Of a stretch of 45,241 nucleotides of DNA, positions 23,929-33,596 are shown piece after piece. The notes under the pieces were generated by a model. The model saw only the letters and a list, made by a program, of their open reading frames with translations, did not search any database and was not told where the DNA came from. This DNA comes from Syntrophorhabdaceae bacterium (GTDB lineage Bacteria > Desulfobacterota > Deferrimicrobia > Deferrimicrobiales > Deferrimicrobiaceae), in the NCBI GenBank assembly GCA_009783195.1, contig WRHP01000011.1, positions 1-45,241 of the forward strand, given 5' to 3'. Numbering within the stretch: the first letter of the stretch is position 1; each line of letters opens with the position of its first letter. The position numbers were made by a program, and so were the translations under genes.

Positions 23929-24711
23929 CTACCTCAGCACACCCCGCTCGCTCGCGCGGATGAATTCAAGCAGGTGTTCCACTTCAGGAAGCCGCGGAAG
24001 CTCGGCCTCTACCTTGGCAAGAGATTCCTTGAGCGAGTCCTTCGACCGGAAAATCATAAAATATGCTTTTTTAAGCACAGCTATGGTTTCTTCGGAAACC
24101 CCGTTTCTTCTCAAACCGATAAGGTTCAATCCGAACAGGCTTCTCTCCTTACCCTGACGCAAGGTCGCAGCCTTCACATATGGAGGAACATCCTTCCCTA
24201 TAGCGGAGGTTCCGCCGATGATGGAAAGAGTGCCGATACGCGTAAACTGGTGTATCGCCACCAGCCCCCCGATATTTGCGCCATCCTCCACGGTAATGTG
24301 CCCGGCGAAAGTGGCCGCGTTTGCCATGATCACGCGATTGCCGATATGGCAGTCGTGAGCAATATGGCAATACGCCATCACCATGTTGCTGTTTCCGAGG
24401 CGGGTGACCCCTCCGCCATGCGGCGTGCCGCGGTTTATGGTGGCGAATTCCCGAACGATGTTATTGTCACCCATCTCTACCCAGGTGTCCTCGCCGCGAA
24501 ACTTCAGATCCTGCGGAGGCGCCCCGACGGAGGCAAAAGAGGCAATCCGGTTCCCTTTCCCCATGCGCACATGCGACTCGATCAGAGCGTGCGAGCCGAT
24601 GACGCACTCATCGCCGATGGTTACTTTAGGACCGATGACGGCGTATGGGCCTACGGACACCTCCTTGCCAAGTTCCGCTCCAGGATCAATTATTGCCGTC
24701 TGGTGAATCAT
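23929..24711 (-). CDS. lpxA: Acyl-ACP--UDP-N-acetylglucosamine O-acyltransferase
   Basis: 260 residues. A left-handed beta-helix of hexapeptide repeats fills the first two thirds, with a helical C-terminus. First step of lipid A synthesis: transfer of a 3-hydroxyacyl chain to UDP-GlcNAc. The catalytic His lies in CHIAHDCHIGNRV (about 120). The residue at the E. coli Gly173 position, counted 13 past the His of HQF, is Gly, which in E. coli allows a C14 chain; here this is inference. The tail EFIRASERGVLR is typical. The start overlaps the fabZ stop by 4 nt. Confidence 0.97.
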   Translation of the reverse strand: MIHQTAIIDPGAELGKEVSVGPYAVIGPKVTIGDECVIGSHALIESHVRMGKGNRIASFASVGAPPQDLKFRGEDTWVEMGDNNIVREFATINRGTPHGGGVTRLGNSNMVMAYCHIAHDCHIGNRVIMANAATFAGHITVEDGANIGGLVAIHQFTRIGTLSIIGGTSAIGKDVPPYVKAATLRQGKERSLFGLNLIGLRRNGVSEETIAVLKKAYFMIFRSKDSLKESLAKVEAELPRLPEVEHLLEFIRASERGVLR

Positions 24712-25172
24712 GCCTCTTCCTTCCTGTCGGCGTCAGCGTATGCGGTATTCTCGACAATTGACGCGGTAACCTCCGCCTTCGCCACCACCACACCATCCAC
24801 TTTCGCTTCCCCGCGCATCTTCCAGACCGGCCCTTTATGGGCGATGATGTCCACTTCGATCCGAAGCTGATCGCCAGGCACCACGGGGCGCTTGAATTTC
24901 GCGTTCTCTATACCGGCGAAATAGGCCATCCGCTTCGCTCCGCCCAGCGCCTTCAAAGCCAGGATTCCGCCAACCTGCGCGATGCTTTCAACAAGCAAAA
25001 CGCCCGGCATAACCGGATGCCCCGGAAAATGTCCCTGGAAAAACGGCTCGTTAATCGTAACGTTTTTAATGCCGACGATTCGCTTTCCGGGGTCGAGTTC
25101 CACGATCCGATCCACAAGCAGGAACGGATACCGGTGCGGCAGCAACTCCATAATTTCCAGGACAGAGATCAC
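24708..25172 (-). CDS. fabZ: 3-hydroxyacyl-ACP dehydratase
   Basis: 154 residues. It dehydrates 3-hydroxyacyl-ACP in fatty acid elongation and competes with LpxA/LpxD for the same substrates, hence its usual place between them. It has a hot-dog fold with the catalytic His in FFQGHFPGHPVMPGVLLVES and the Glu in the following helix. LLPHRYPFLLVDRI is the N-terminal signature. The start is GTG at 25172 with GGAGG 8 nt upstream. Confidence 0.97.
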   Translation of the reverse strand: MISVLEIMELLPHRYPFLLVDRIVELDPGKRIVGIKNVTINEPFFQGHFPGHPVMPGVLLVESIAQVGGILALKALGGAKRMAYFAGIENAKFKRPVVPGDQLRIEVDIIAHKGPVWKMRGEAKVDGVVVAKAEVTASIVENTAYADADRKEEA

Positions 25173-25174
25173 TT

Positions 25175-26206
25175 TTATTCCTCCCCCGACGCGGATTTGG
25201 CGGCCTCGAGCCGTTTGACTCTCCGGAAAAGCTCAGGCAGCGACGACATGAGCATCGCCACCCGCAGCCATGTCTTGTGCGGTATCGCCGGAATTCCGGA
25301 CCACACCTGTGATTCTTTCGTCGAAATTGAGGAGCCAACACCCGACTTTGCTCCCAGCATAACGCCGTCTCCCACTTCGATATGGCCGGCCAGCCCCACC
25401 TGTCCGCCCAACATCACGCGGCTTCCAACCTTGCAGCTTCCCGAAATTCCGGTTTGCGAGGCAATTACCGTATCGCTGCCTATGGCGACGTTATGTCCCA
25501 CCTGGATCAGATTGTCGAGTTTGGTCCCGCGATCAATACGGGTCATGCCAAGGGTAGCGCGATCAATGGTAGTATTCGCGCCGATTTCCACATCGTCGCC
25601 GATCTCGACGATCCCGACCTGTGGAATTTTCATGAATCCCTTTTCCGAAGGAGCAAAACCAAACCCGTCGCTTCCGATCACGCACCCGGAATGAAGTATC
25701 GCGCGCTTTCCCACGCGAACCCCGTGATATAAAGTCACGCGGGGATAGATCAGGCTGTCTTCCCCGACGGAAACTTCCTTGCCCACGTAAGATCCGGCCA
25801 TAATGATTACCCTGTCTCCGACAATCGCTCCTTTTTCCACAACAACGAAAGGACCTATGGAGACATCTTTCCCAAGCGCGGCGTCCGCGTGCACGGACGC
25901 CATCGGCGATACTCCAGGCTCCGGGCGCTCCCGCGGGTGGAACAACTCCACTACGCGCGCAAAAGCAAGGTAAGGATTTGGCGACAAAAGAAAAGCGCAC
26001 CCGGCGTCCGGCACCGGGTCCTTGGCTATCACGGCGGCGGCTTTGGTATCGCGCGCATGCGCCGTGTATTTCGGATTCGACAGAAACGTAACCTGTCCGG
26101 GCAACGCCTCCTCGATCGCGGCGACGCCGTTTACTTCGGCATCGTCGCCATCCAGAACAGCGCCGATCATCGAAGCGATCTCGGACAGACGAAGCCTGTT
26201 TTCCAC
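25175..26206 (-). CDS. lpxD: UDP-3-O-acylglucosamine N-acyltransferase
   Basis: 343 residues. The N-terminal uridine-binding domain (about 1-100, VTFLSNPKYTAHA) is followed by a hexapeptide-repeat beta-helix and a short C-terminal helix. The catalytic His is in LIQVGHNVAIGSDTV (about 240). TTIDRATLGMTRI precedes it. It adds the second 3-hydroxyacyl chain to the UDP-sugar. The start is GTG at 26206 with AGGAGG upstream. It stands between ompH and fabZ, the classic order. Confidence 0.97.
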   Translation of the reverse strand: MENRLRLSEIASMIGAVLDGDDAEVNGVAAIEEALPGQVTFLSNPKYTAHARDTKAAAVIAKDPVPDAGCAFLLSPNPYLAFARVVELFHPRERPEPGVSPMASVHADAALGKDVSIGPFVVVEKGAIVGDRVIIMAGSYVGKEVSVGEDSLIYPRVTLYHGVRVGKRAILHSGCVIGSDGFGFAPSEKGFMKIPQVGIVEIGDDVEIGANTTIDRATLGMTRIDRGTKLDNLIQVGHNVAIGSDTVIASQTGISGSCKVGSRVMLGGQVGLAGHIEVGDGVMLGAKSGVGSSISTKESQVWSGIPAIPHKTWLRVAMLMSSLPELFRRVKRLEAAKSASGEE

Positions 26207-26217
26207 TGCCCGCCTCC

Positions 26218-26754
26218 TTATTTCGCCGCCGGCGCCTGCGGATTCTTGTTCACAAGTCCGAGAACGCGATCGGTGATGTCAAGGGAATCAATAACAAAGA
26301 CCACCCCCGCGGACCGCTCTAAAACGAGGTCGTACTTTTCCGCTTTTACAACGATATCAATCTGGTTTTCGATCTGTTTGAGCACGTCCCGCGTCAGCTC
26401 TCCCTGCCGCTCCTGCATCTCCTGCTCGCTTTCCTGCGTAAGCTTGCGCAGATCAGCTACCTTGGCGGCCAGCGCGTCTTCCTTTTCTTTCAGTTTGTCT
26501 TTGCCAAGCACAACCTTGTTTTTGTCGATATCGTCTTTAAGCTTTTTTGCCTCTTCCTGCTTTGCGTCGATACTCTTTTTCAACTCTTCATACCGGGCTT
26601 CCATCTTCTTTTTGGCCGTCTTCCCGGCCTCTGACTGGTTCAACACTTTATTGACATCTATGACCGCGATTTTAATGTCCTGGGCGGCAATAGATGTTCC
26701 AGCAAAGAAAATCACTACCAAGAACGCAACCGCTACAACCGATGTTTTCCGCAT
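26218..26754 (-). CDS. ompH: OmpH/Skp periplasmic chaperone
   Basis: 178 residues. There is a signal peptide (VVAVAFLVVIFFAGTSIA, cut near IAA at 22-24), then a short beta start IKIAVIDVNKVLNQSEAGK, then a long charged coiled coil (about 50-140, rich in Lys and Glu), as in the Skp tentacles. It carries unfolded outer-membrane proteins to BamA, encoded just upstream. The conserved DVNKVL and GK at 45-46 are family features. Confidence 0.92.
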   Translation of the reverse strand: MRKTSVVAVAFLVVIFFAGTSIAAQDIKIAVIDVNKVLNQSEAGKTAKKKMEARYEELKKSIDAKQEEAKKLKDDIDKNKVVLGKDKLKEKEDALAAKVADLRKLTQESEQEMQERQGELTRDVLKQIENQIDIVVKAEKYDLVLERSAGVVFVIDSLDITDRVLGLVNKNPQAPAAK

Positions 26755-26788
26755 TGTTTCCGCTCCTTAAAAAGTTTAGGTTCTCTCT

Positions 26789-29077
26789 TTAAAACGCTGT
26801 TCCGACCGTAAACTCAAATACGCCCGCGGGCGCGCCCGGCGGCCGGTCGGTATTCCATCCATATTCAAACCGCATGGGGCCCATCGGCGAGTACCAGCGG
26901 ACACCCACGCCATACCCTGTCCAAAGACCTTCGTGCCGAAAAGGAGCCGCCCCCTTGCCCCATGTGTTGCCGGCATCGATGAACAGCACCCCTTTAAACC
27001 CAACATCCGCGGCCAGCGGGAACTGGAATTCGAAGTTCGACACAAAATACTTGTTCCCTCCAATGCTGTCGCCAGTCGCCGGATCAATCGGAGAAATGCT
27101 CCGGGCCCTGAATCCGCGAACGCTGTAAGGTCCGCCCAGGAAAAATCGTTCATACAGGGGAACCTCTCCCCGCGACCAGCCGCCGTCTGTCGGAACCACC
27201 TGCCCCCAATTGAAATTCATTGAGAACACGGTACTCTCGGTCACCGGGTAATAAGCCTTGTAGTTCAAGAGGTACTTCACAAACTGGCTGTCTCCGCCAA
27301 ATGGACCTCCCGCATATTGCAAGGACGCCGAATACACTTTCCCCTTCGATGGATCCATAAACCGGTTGGTCGTATTTCTAACGATGTTGAAGATAACGCT
27401 GTGGGTCGACCGGCGTCCCTTATTTATCTCTTCCTGGATGAGCCTTGACGGATTGACATTGCTCCGCGCGGAAATCCTGGTGCTATCCACCGAAAATACA
27501 ACGCTTGCGTTCACAAATCGGGACAGGTCGATCCCGGTTCCGACCCTTCCTCCGACGGAGTCTTTCTCGAAATCGTTGTACCGGATCTTGGTTTTGTACA
27601 GCGACCCGATCAAGCTGAAGTCCGTATCCATGAAGTGGGGAGCAATGAAATCAAACATGTACATGTTGCGGCGCGATCCGAACTGCGACGAGAGACTGGC
27701 CCGCCATCCTCGCCCAAACAGATTGTTCTCGCTGAGCTGGATGATTCCGAAAGGCCCGTCCATCGTACTATACCCGGCTCCGCCCGACAGGGTGCCTGTC
27801 GGCGCCTCCTGGACTTCGACGTTCACATCCATCTCGCCAGGCTTGCCCGACGGAGCCGTTGTGATTTTCACGTCTTTGAAATAGGAGGGACGCGTAAGGT
27901 TTTCCTTGCTTTCTTTCAGGTTGGTAGCCGAGTAGGTCTCTCCTTCCGAAAACAGGAGTCGTCTGCGGATGATCCGGTCGTATGTCTTCGTGTTTCCCGA
28001 AACATCGACTTTGCCGAAGCGAAACTTGGCGCCACGGTCAATGCGATAGACCACATCGGTAACGGGATACTCTTTCCGCCTCTCCGCGCCCGGCGACACC
28101 AGCGCCTGCGCGTACCCGTCATCGTTTACCAGAGTGGTCAAGGCAAGCAGGTCTGAAACCAGTTCTTCGCGATTGAAAATATCTCCGCTTTTAAGCTTCA
28201 CCGTCTTGCGCAGCGTCTCCTCGGCAAGACCGTGATCACCGATGAAAGTGATATTCCCAACCCGGTATTGTTTCCCCTCCGCCACCCGTATCAGAAGAAC
28301 CATCCCGCCTTTTCCGCGCTGAAACTGCGGATCAAAAATTTTGGAGTCCATGAATCCGGCGTTCTGGTACGTCGCCTCTATCTTCAGGATGTCGGTTTCA
28401 AGAACGTCTCTCTTTACGACCCCGGATTGGGTGATGAAAGAGAAGAACCCTTTTTCGCTGGTTTCCATCTTCTTCAAAAGTTGTCTCTTGGAGAAGTACA
28501 GATTCCCGGAGAATACAATCTTCTCGATCTTGAGCTTTTCGCCTTCAGAAATCGCAAACTCGATCCGTGTGGAACCGTCTTGTTCCTGCGTTACGGAAGA
28601 CTCGACGGTTGCATCAATAAAGCCTTGATTTTGAAGAACTTCTTTCAACTTGCTCACCGACTCTTTAACCTTGTCCTCAGAAAACAGGGAGCGCTCTTTC
28701 AAGGCAAGAGCTTCACGAAGCGTACTCTGTTCGACATCTTTGTTCCCCGTAATCGCAATCGCTCCCACGATCGGCTTTTCTGTTACAACGACTGTCAGCC
28801 GGAACCCCTTGCGCTCCTCTTCACTGTCGATAAAAACATCGCGGAAGTACCCCATCCGGGAGATCGCTTTTATATCGTCCTTGATTTTATCAAGGTCCAG
28901 TTCCTGTCCGACTTGCGTGGACATGGCCTGCCTGATGGAATCAGCGGGAACACGATTGGCGCCGCGAACATCTATCGCCGTAATCTTGAAGCCTTCCCCC
29001 GAAACGCTTCCGGCCGCAACCAGTATCCATAACAGCGCCGCCGGCAGTATCCGCGCCGTGAAAAACCGGACCCTCAT
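26789..29077 (-). CDS. bamA: Outer membrane assembly factor BamA
   Basis: 762 residues. Signal peptide 1-27 (cut near GSVSG), five periplasmic POTRA repeats (about 30-350) and a 16-strand Omp85 barrel. The barrel loop-6 motif VRGF (GGPYSVRGFRARS, about 650) is intact. The C-terminal strand ends in Phe (FEFTVGTAF), as needed for barrel recognition. It inserts outer-membrane proteins, including LptD. The start overlaps the lolD stop by ATGA, and ompH follows after 34 nt. Confidence 0.97.
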   Translation of the reverse strand: MRVRFFTARILPAALLWILVAAGSVSGEGFKITAIDVRGANRVPADSIRQAMSTQVGQELDLDKIKDDIKAISRMGYFRDVFIDSEEERKGFRLTVVVTEKPIVGAIAITGNKDVEQSTLREALALKERSLFSEDKVKESVSKLKEVLQNQGFIDATVESSVTQEQDGSTRIEFAISEGEKLKIEKIVFSGNLYFSKRQLLKKMETSEKGFFSFITQSGVVKRDVLETDILKIEATYQNAGFMDSKIFDPQFQRGKGGMVLLIRVAEGKQYRVGNITFIGDHGLAEETLRKTVKLKSGDIFNREELVSDLLALTTLVNDDGYAQALVSPGAERRKEYPVTDVVYRIDRGAKFRFGKVDVSGNTKTYDRIIRRRLLFSEGETYSATNLKESKENLTRPSYFKDVKITTAPSGKPGEMDVNVEVQEAPTGTLSGGAGYSTMDGPFGIIQLSENNLFGRGWRASLSSQFGSRRNMYMFDFIAPHFMDTDFSLIGSLYKTKIRYNDFEKDSVGGRVGTGIDLSRFVNASVVFSVDSTRISARSNVNPSRLIQEEINKGRRSTHSVIFNIVRNTTNRFMDPSKGKVYSASLQYAGGPFGGDSQFVKYLLNYKAYYPVTESTVFSMNFNWGQVVPTDGGWSRGEVPLYERFFLGGPYSVRGFRARSISPIDPATGDSIGGNKYFVSNFEFQFPLAADVGFKGVLFIDAGNTWGKGAAPFRHEGLWTGYGVGVRWYSPMGPMRFEYGWNTDRPPGAPAGVFEFTVGTAF

Positions 29078-29754
29078 TGCGCGATCCGCCCGTCATCTAT
29101 CCGCACCACTCTATGGAGGCGGGAAGCCGCCTGCTCGTTGTGGGTCACCATCAAAAGGGACAGTTTCCGCTCACGGTTGATATCAAGCAGAAGATCCACC
29201 ATCTCCGAGGCGGTCTCCCGGTCAAGATTCCCTGTCGGTTCGTCGGCCAAAAGCACCGAAGGCTCCATGGCAAGAGCTCTGCACACCGCCGCGCGCTGCT
29301 GCTCCCCGCCGGATATTTCTCCGGGGCGATGCGACAGCCTGTGCGACAGGCCTACTTCGGAGAGGAGCGATTCCGCCCTTTGCCGCGCCTTGTCCATGTC
29401 GATCCCGGCAATCCGGCACGGCAGCATCACATTCTCTATGACGGTGAATTCCGGCAAAAGGTTATGAAACTGGAAAACAAACCCGATCTTTCGGTTCCGC
29501 AGCGCGGCCATGCGGTCCTCCGAAAAACCAGACAGGTCTTCTCCTTCAAACAGGATGCTTCCCGATGTGGGACGGTCAAGCGTTCCGAGGATTTGCAAAA
29601 GCGTGGTTTTTCCGGCTCCCGAAACGCCCACCACTCCTATCGTTTCCCCTTTTCCGATGGAAAAAGAAACTTCTTTTAGCACCTCAACGTCGTGCCCGTC
29701 CCTACGGAACACCTTGCGAACGTCTTTCGCCTGAATGACCGCGGCGTCACTCAT
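29074..29754 (-). CDS. lolD: Lipoprotein-releasing ABC transporter ATPase
   Basis: 226 residues from ATG 29754 (MSDAAVIQAKDV). GGAGG lies 9 nt upstream; the frame is open to 29778, but that part overlaps lolC. Walker A GVSGAGKTTLL (about 41-51), Q-loop, signature ISGGEQQRAAVCRAL, Walker B VLLADEPTGNLD and H-loop LLMVTHNEQAA. It powers the LolC/E permease that extracts outer-membrane lipoproteins for LolA. It overlaps lolC by 8 nt. Confidence 0.96.
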   Translation of the reverse strand: MSDAAVIQAKDVRKVFRRDGHDVEVLKEVSFSIGKGETIGVVGVSGAGKTTLLQILGTLDRPTSGSILFEGEDLSGFSEDRMAALRNRKIGFVFQFHNLLPEFTVIENVMLPCRIAGIDMDKARQRAESLLSEVGLSHRLSHRPGEISGGEQQRAAVCRALAMEPSVLLADEPTGNLDRETASEMVDLLLDINRERKLSLLMVTHNEQAASRLHRVVRIDDGRIAQ

Positions 29755-30982
29755 AACGGATAGCCTCCGCCGGGTCAACGCGCGAAGCCTGGGACGCGGG
29801 ATACACGGTAGCCAGGAAACAAATAGTTATCGAGCTGACCACGATCAGCAAAACCGTGCCCAACTCCAGGTTCACAGGAAGCGTAGTGATGTAATAGATG
29901 TCGCTTGGAAGATGGATGAACTCGTATTTGCGCAGGATATAGCAGAGAATCCCGCCCAGCACGGCGCCAAGGAGCGTGCCCGCGACCCCGATTATAAAGC
30001 CCTCAAGCGCGAAAATGCGGCGGATAGTGCCGCGCGTAGCCCCAAGCGACATAAGAATAGCTATATCCTTGGTCTTCTCCATCACAACCATTATGAGGGT
30101 GCTGATGATGTTGAAAGCCGCCACCATCACGATCAGAACAAGAATGATAAACATCGCGATTTTTTCGAGTTTCAGCGCGGAAAACAGGTTACGGTTTTTT
30201 TGCATCCAGTCCTTTGCCCAGTATGGGTATCCCAGCGCGGACCGGAGGCGCCCCGCAATTTCGGCGGCCGCGTAGATGTCTTTGACCTTTACTTCAATCC
30301 CGGTGGCCCTTCCGGGGATACCCAGGAGAAGGCCCGCTTCCTCGAACAGGATGTAGGCAAACGTCGCGTCGAATTCGTACATGCCGGACTCGGAAGTTCC
30401 CGTCACGCGAAACCGGGCGGTTTTCGGAAAAGCTCCCAGCGGAGTGATGGACCCTCCGGGCACGAGAACCTCGACGATATCTCCATCGCGCACCGCAAGG
30501 CTTGCCGCGAGTTCCTTGCCCAATATGATGCCGGGAAGACCTCCATTTTCCGGACGGCGAAGATCTTCTATTTTCCCTGATCGCAGGTCGTCGGCAAGTT
30601 TCGCCGCGCCGCCGGACGTCTCTATATCCACGCCCCGGAACACCCCGCCAACAGACCCGACTCCGGAGGAAATCATCATCTGGCTGATGACGTAAGGCGA
30701 AGCGGAAACCACGCCGTCTGTTTTGCGCACGGCTTCGGCGATCAAGGAAGGATTAACTATGGAGCCTTCGAGACTGGTGACATCCACATGCGCCGTCGCC
30801 CCAAGTATGCGGCTTTTAAGTTCCTTCTCAAAACCGCTCATCACCGCCAAAACAATGATGAGCGCCATGACCCCGATGGCGACCCCGCCGACCGAAATGC
30901 AGGAAATGATGGAGATGAACGTTTGCTTCCGCTTGGCCAGAAGATATTTCATGGCCACGTGAAGCTCTATGGGGACGCGCAA
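29747..30982 (-). CDS. lolC: Lipoprotein-releasing ABC transporter permease LolC/LolE
   Basis: 411 residues. An N-terminal membrane helix (FISIISCISVGGVAIGVMAL, about 18-37), a large periplasmic MacB-like domain (about 45-260) and three C-terminal helices (FtsX-like). LLAKRKQTFISIIS at the N-terminus and the tail YPASQASRVDPAEAIRYE are family hallmarks. One permease gene only is present, so it probably works as a homodimer (LolF-like) unless a second gene lies elsewhere. The start is TTG at 30982. Confidence 0.94.
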   Translation of the reverse strand: MRVPIELHVAMKYLLAKRKQTFISIISCISVGGVAIGVMALIIVLAVMSGFEKELKSRILGATAHVDVTSLEGSIVNPSLIAEAVRKTDGVVSASPYVISQMMISSGVGSVGGVFRGVDIETSGGAAKLADDLRSGKIEDLRRPENGGLPGIILGKELAASLAVRDGDIVEVLVPGGSITPLGAFPKTARFRVTGTSESGMYEFDATFAYILFEEAGLLLGIPGRATGIEVKVKDIYAAAEIAGRLRSALGYPYWAKDWMQKNRNLFSALKLEKIAMFIILVLIVMVAAFNIISTLIMVVMEKTKDIAILMSLGATRGTIRRIFALEGFIIGVAGTLLGAVLGGILCYILRKYEFIHLPSDIYYITTLPVNLELGTVLLIVVSSITICFLATVYPASQASRVDPAEAIRYE

Positions 30983-30986
30983 TCCC

Positions 30987-32474
30987 CTATCCCTCTTTCC
31001 GAAGCTGCGGGAACAGGATTACTTCGCGTATTGACGGCGAATCGGTAAGCAGCATCACCAGTCTGTCGATTCCGATTCCTTCTCCGGCAGCCGGCGGCAT
31101 CCCATATTCGAGCGCCCTGATGTAGTCGCCGTCGAGGAAGTGCGCCTCCTCGTCTCCGCGCTCCCTGCGCCGCAACTGCTCCTCGAACCGGGCTTTTTGG
31201 TCCGCGGGATCATTCAATTCGGAGAAGGCGTTCGCTATCTCTCTGCCCCGCACGATCAGTTCGAAGCGGTCCGCGATATGCGGGCGCAGGTCATTGCGGC
31301 GAGAGAGAGGGGACACCTCTATCGGGTACTCGGTTACAAAAGCGGGCCCCGTGATCCGGCGCTCCGCCACTTCCTCAAAGATCGCCGCCAGCAGATCTCC
31401 GGCGGTCCCTTTGTTCGCGACAGGAATATTAAGGCCCCTTGCCATGTCTTTAAGGAACCCTTCCTCTGAAAGCTTTTCTTCGGGGACTTCCCCATACCGG
31501 GCTACAGCCTGCGCAACGGTAATGCGCTCCCACGGGGGAGTGAAATCTATTACCTCTCCCTGATACTGAAACGTCATTTCTCCGAACAGTTCCTTGGCAA
31601 GCAGCGAAAGCATATCCTCGGTAAGGGACATCAAGTCCTCAAACGTGGCGTACGCCTGGTAGAACTCAAGCATCGTAAATTCGGGATTGTGCTGGGTGTC
31701 TATACCTTCGTTGCGGAAATTCCGGTTGATTTCGAACACCCGCTCCAGCCCTCCCACAAGCAGCCGCTTCAGGTACAACTCCGGGGCAATACGCAGATAC
31801 AGGTCCATATTGAGCGCGTTATGGTGCGTGATGAACGGACGAGCCGCGGCGCCTCCGGCCAGCGGTTGCATCATCGGGGTTTCCACTTCCAGAAAACCGA
31901 GCCCGGACAAATAGTTCCGTAAAAAATTGACGATGCGGCTTCTCTTTTGGAATATCTCTCGCGCTTCTTCGTTGACGATCAGATCCACGTATCGCTGCCG
32001 GTAACGCGTCTCCACGTCGGAGAGTCCGTGCCACTTCTCCGGAAGCGGGCGAATCGCCTTGGTCAGCAGGCGAAACCGGCGGGCATCGACGGTCAATTCG
32101 CCGGTTTTAGTGACAAACAGGTTCCCTTCGACCCAGAGAATGTCCCCCACATCAACACTCTTTTGAAACTGTTCGTAGGTTCCCTCGTCGAGCGCGTCTT
32201 TTTTAAGGTATGCCTGCAACCGGCCAAAGCGATCCGAAAGCACCGCAAAAGACGCCTTTCCGAACTTGCGTATAGCCATTACACGCCCTGATATATCAAC
32301 GTGTATCGGGCTTGCCACGAGTTCGTCGTGTCCCTTGCCGGAAGCCGCCTCCTTCGCGGAAGCCGTGGTCCATCCCACGCGCTGATCGTTCGGATATGCC
32401 CTGACGCCGGTTTCTTTTATTTCTTCAAGTTTGCGGATACGGTCCCGCATCAGATCGTTTGGCTCCTCGGTCAC
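30987..32474 (-). CDS. lysS: Lysyl-tRNA synthetase, class II
   Basis: 495 residues. The N-terminal OB-fold anticodon-binding domain spans about 55-150. Class II motif 2 is [20 protein letters not shown], and motif 3 is [13 protein letters not shown] near the C-terminus. The start is GTG at 32474, overlapping the prfB stop as GTGA. prfB-lysS is a conserved pair, also seen in E. coli. No class I lysyl synthetase is seen. Confidence 0.97.
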   Translation of the reverse strand: MTEEPNDLMRDRIRKLEEIKETGVRAYPNDQRVGWTTASAKEAASGKGHDELVASPIHVDISGRVMAIRKFGKASFAVLSDRFGRLQAYLKKDALDEGTYEQFQKSVDVGDILWVEGNLFVTKTGELTVDARRFRLLTKAIRPLPEKWHGLSDVETRYRQRYVDLIVNEEAREIFQKRSRIVNFLRNYLSGLGFLEVETPMMQPLAGGAAARPFITHHNALNMDLYLRIAPELYLKRLLVGGLERVFEINRNFRNEGIDTQHNPEFTMLEFYQAYATFEDLMSLTEDMLSLLAKELFGEMTFQYQGEVIDFTPPWERITVAQAVARYGEVPEEKLSEEGFLKDMARGLNIPVANKGTAGDLLAAIFEEVAERRITGPAFVTEYPIEVSPLSRRNDLRPHIADRFELIVRGREIANAFSELNDPADQKARFEEQLRRRERGDEEAHFLDGDYIRALEYGMPPAAGEGIGIDRLVMLLTDSPSIREVILFPQLRKEG

Positions 32475-33596
32475 GCTTCTCCTCCGGTTTCGCTTTCCGA
32501 CTTTACCCCAAGCAGAAATTTACGAATAAATTCAATAATATCCCCATCCAGAACAGCGCCGACATTTCCTGTCTCATATCCTGTGCGGTGATCTTTTACC
32601 ATTTGGTAAGGCGCAAGCACATACGAGCGTATCTGCGACCCCCAGGCGATGTCCATCTTTCCCTTGTGCGCCTCCATCGCCTTGTCCGCCCTTTGGCGCA
32701 TCTCGAGTTCGTACAGCTTCGAGCGCAGTATCTTCATTGCCAGCGCCCGGTTTTTATGCTGTGACCGCTCCTGTTGGCAAAGAACGACAACCCCTGTCGG
32801 TATGTGGGTAAGCCGCACCGCCGATTCGACCTTGTTTACATGCTGCCCACCCGCTCCCCCGGAGCGGAGGGTATCGACTTTCAGATCAGAATCGTTGATC
32901 TTGATCTCGACATTGTCGTCGATCTCCGGAGATACAAAGACAGAAGCAAATGAAGTGTGGCGGCGTTTATTGGCGTCAAACGGCGAGATCCGCACAAGGC
33001 GATGCACTCCGCTTTCCGCCTTCAGATAGCCATACGGATGGTCGCCGGACAGCACGAAAGTGGTGGATTTGACTCCGCCTTCCTCCCCGTCTGTCCGCTC
33101 CGCCAACTCCATCCCGAAGTCGTTCCGGTCCGCGAACCGGGAATACATCCGCAACAGCATCTCCGCCCAGTCCTGCGATTCTCTACCGCCGGCGCCGGCG
33201 TGGATGGTTACTATCGCGCTGCGCGCGTCGTTTTCCCCGGACAGCATCCGCTCGAGTTCCATAGAGTCAAGCGCTTCCGACACCGCGGTCAGATGCTGCT
33301 CGATCTCGTCCGTGAGCGTTTCATCCCCGGATTCTGTCGCCAGATCAAGGTATGCCTTGAGATCCGCTATGGAAGCGGAAAGGGAGGAGCACTTCCCAAG
33401 AAGCGTTTCTATGTTTTTCCTTTCCTTTAAGAACCGCTCCGCCGACTCTGGCGAATCCCAGAAACCTTCCCGCGCCGCTTCGTCTTCCAGCTCTTTAAGT
33501 CGTTTTTCCTTTGAACCTACTTCAAAGATAACCTCGCAACGCCTGGAAACGAGCTTCTAAAGCCGCTGTTTTCTCTTCAAAAAATCCCGACGCCAT
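32471..33596 (-). CDS. prfB: Peptide chain release factor 2, programmed +1 frameshift
   Basis: 374 residues when read with a +1 shift. Frame 1 runs from ATG 33596 ([17 protein letters not shown]...) for 24 codons to CTT (33525-33527), then TGA (33522-33524). Skipping T33524 gives GAA and an open frame to 32471. CTTTGA with an upstream GAGG 4 nt before CTT is the classic RF2 autoregulatory site. GAGG 5 nt before the ATG supports the start. RF2 marks: SPF anticodon-like tripeptide in [14 protein letters not shown] and the GGQ catalytic loop in [14 protein letters not shown]. It reads UGA and UAA. It overlaps the lnt 3' end by 40 nt and lysS by 4 nt. A purely frame-based call would begin at an internal GTG (33283) and lose 104 residues. 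Confidence 0.95.

Noticed and set aside
32471-33283. Short 270-codon release factor gene from an internal GTG
   Set aside because: The same protein continues upstream through a CTTTGA frameshift to ATG 33596; the short version lacks domain 1.
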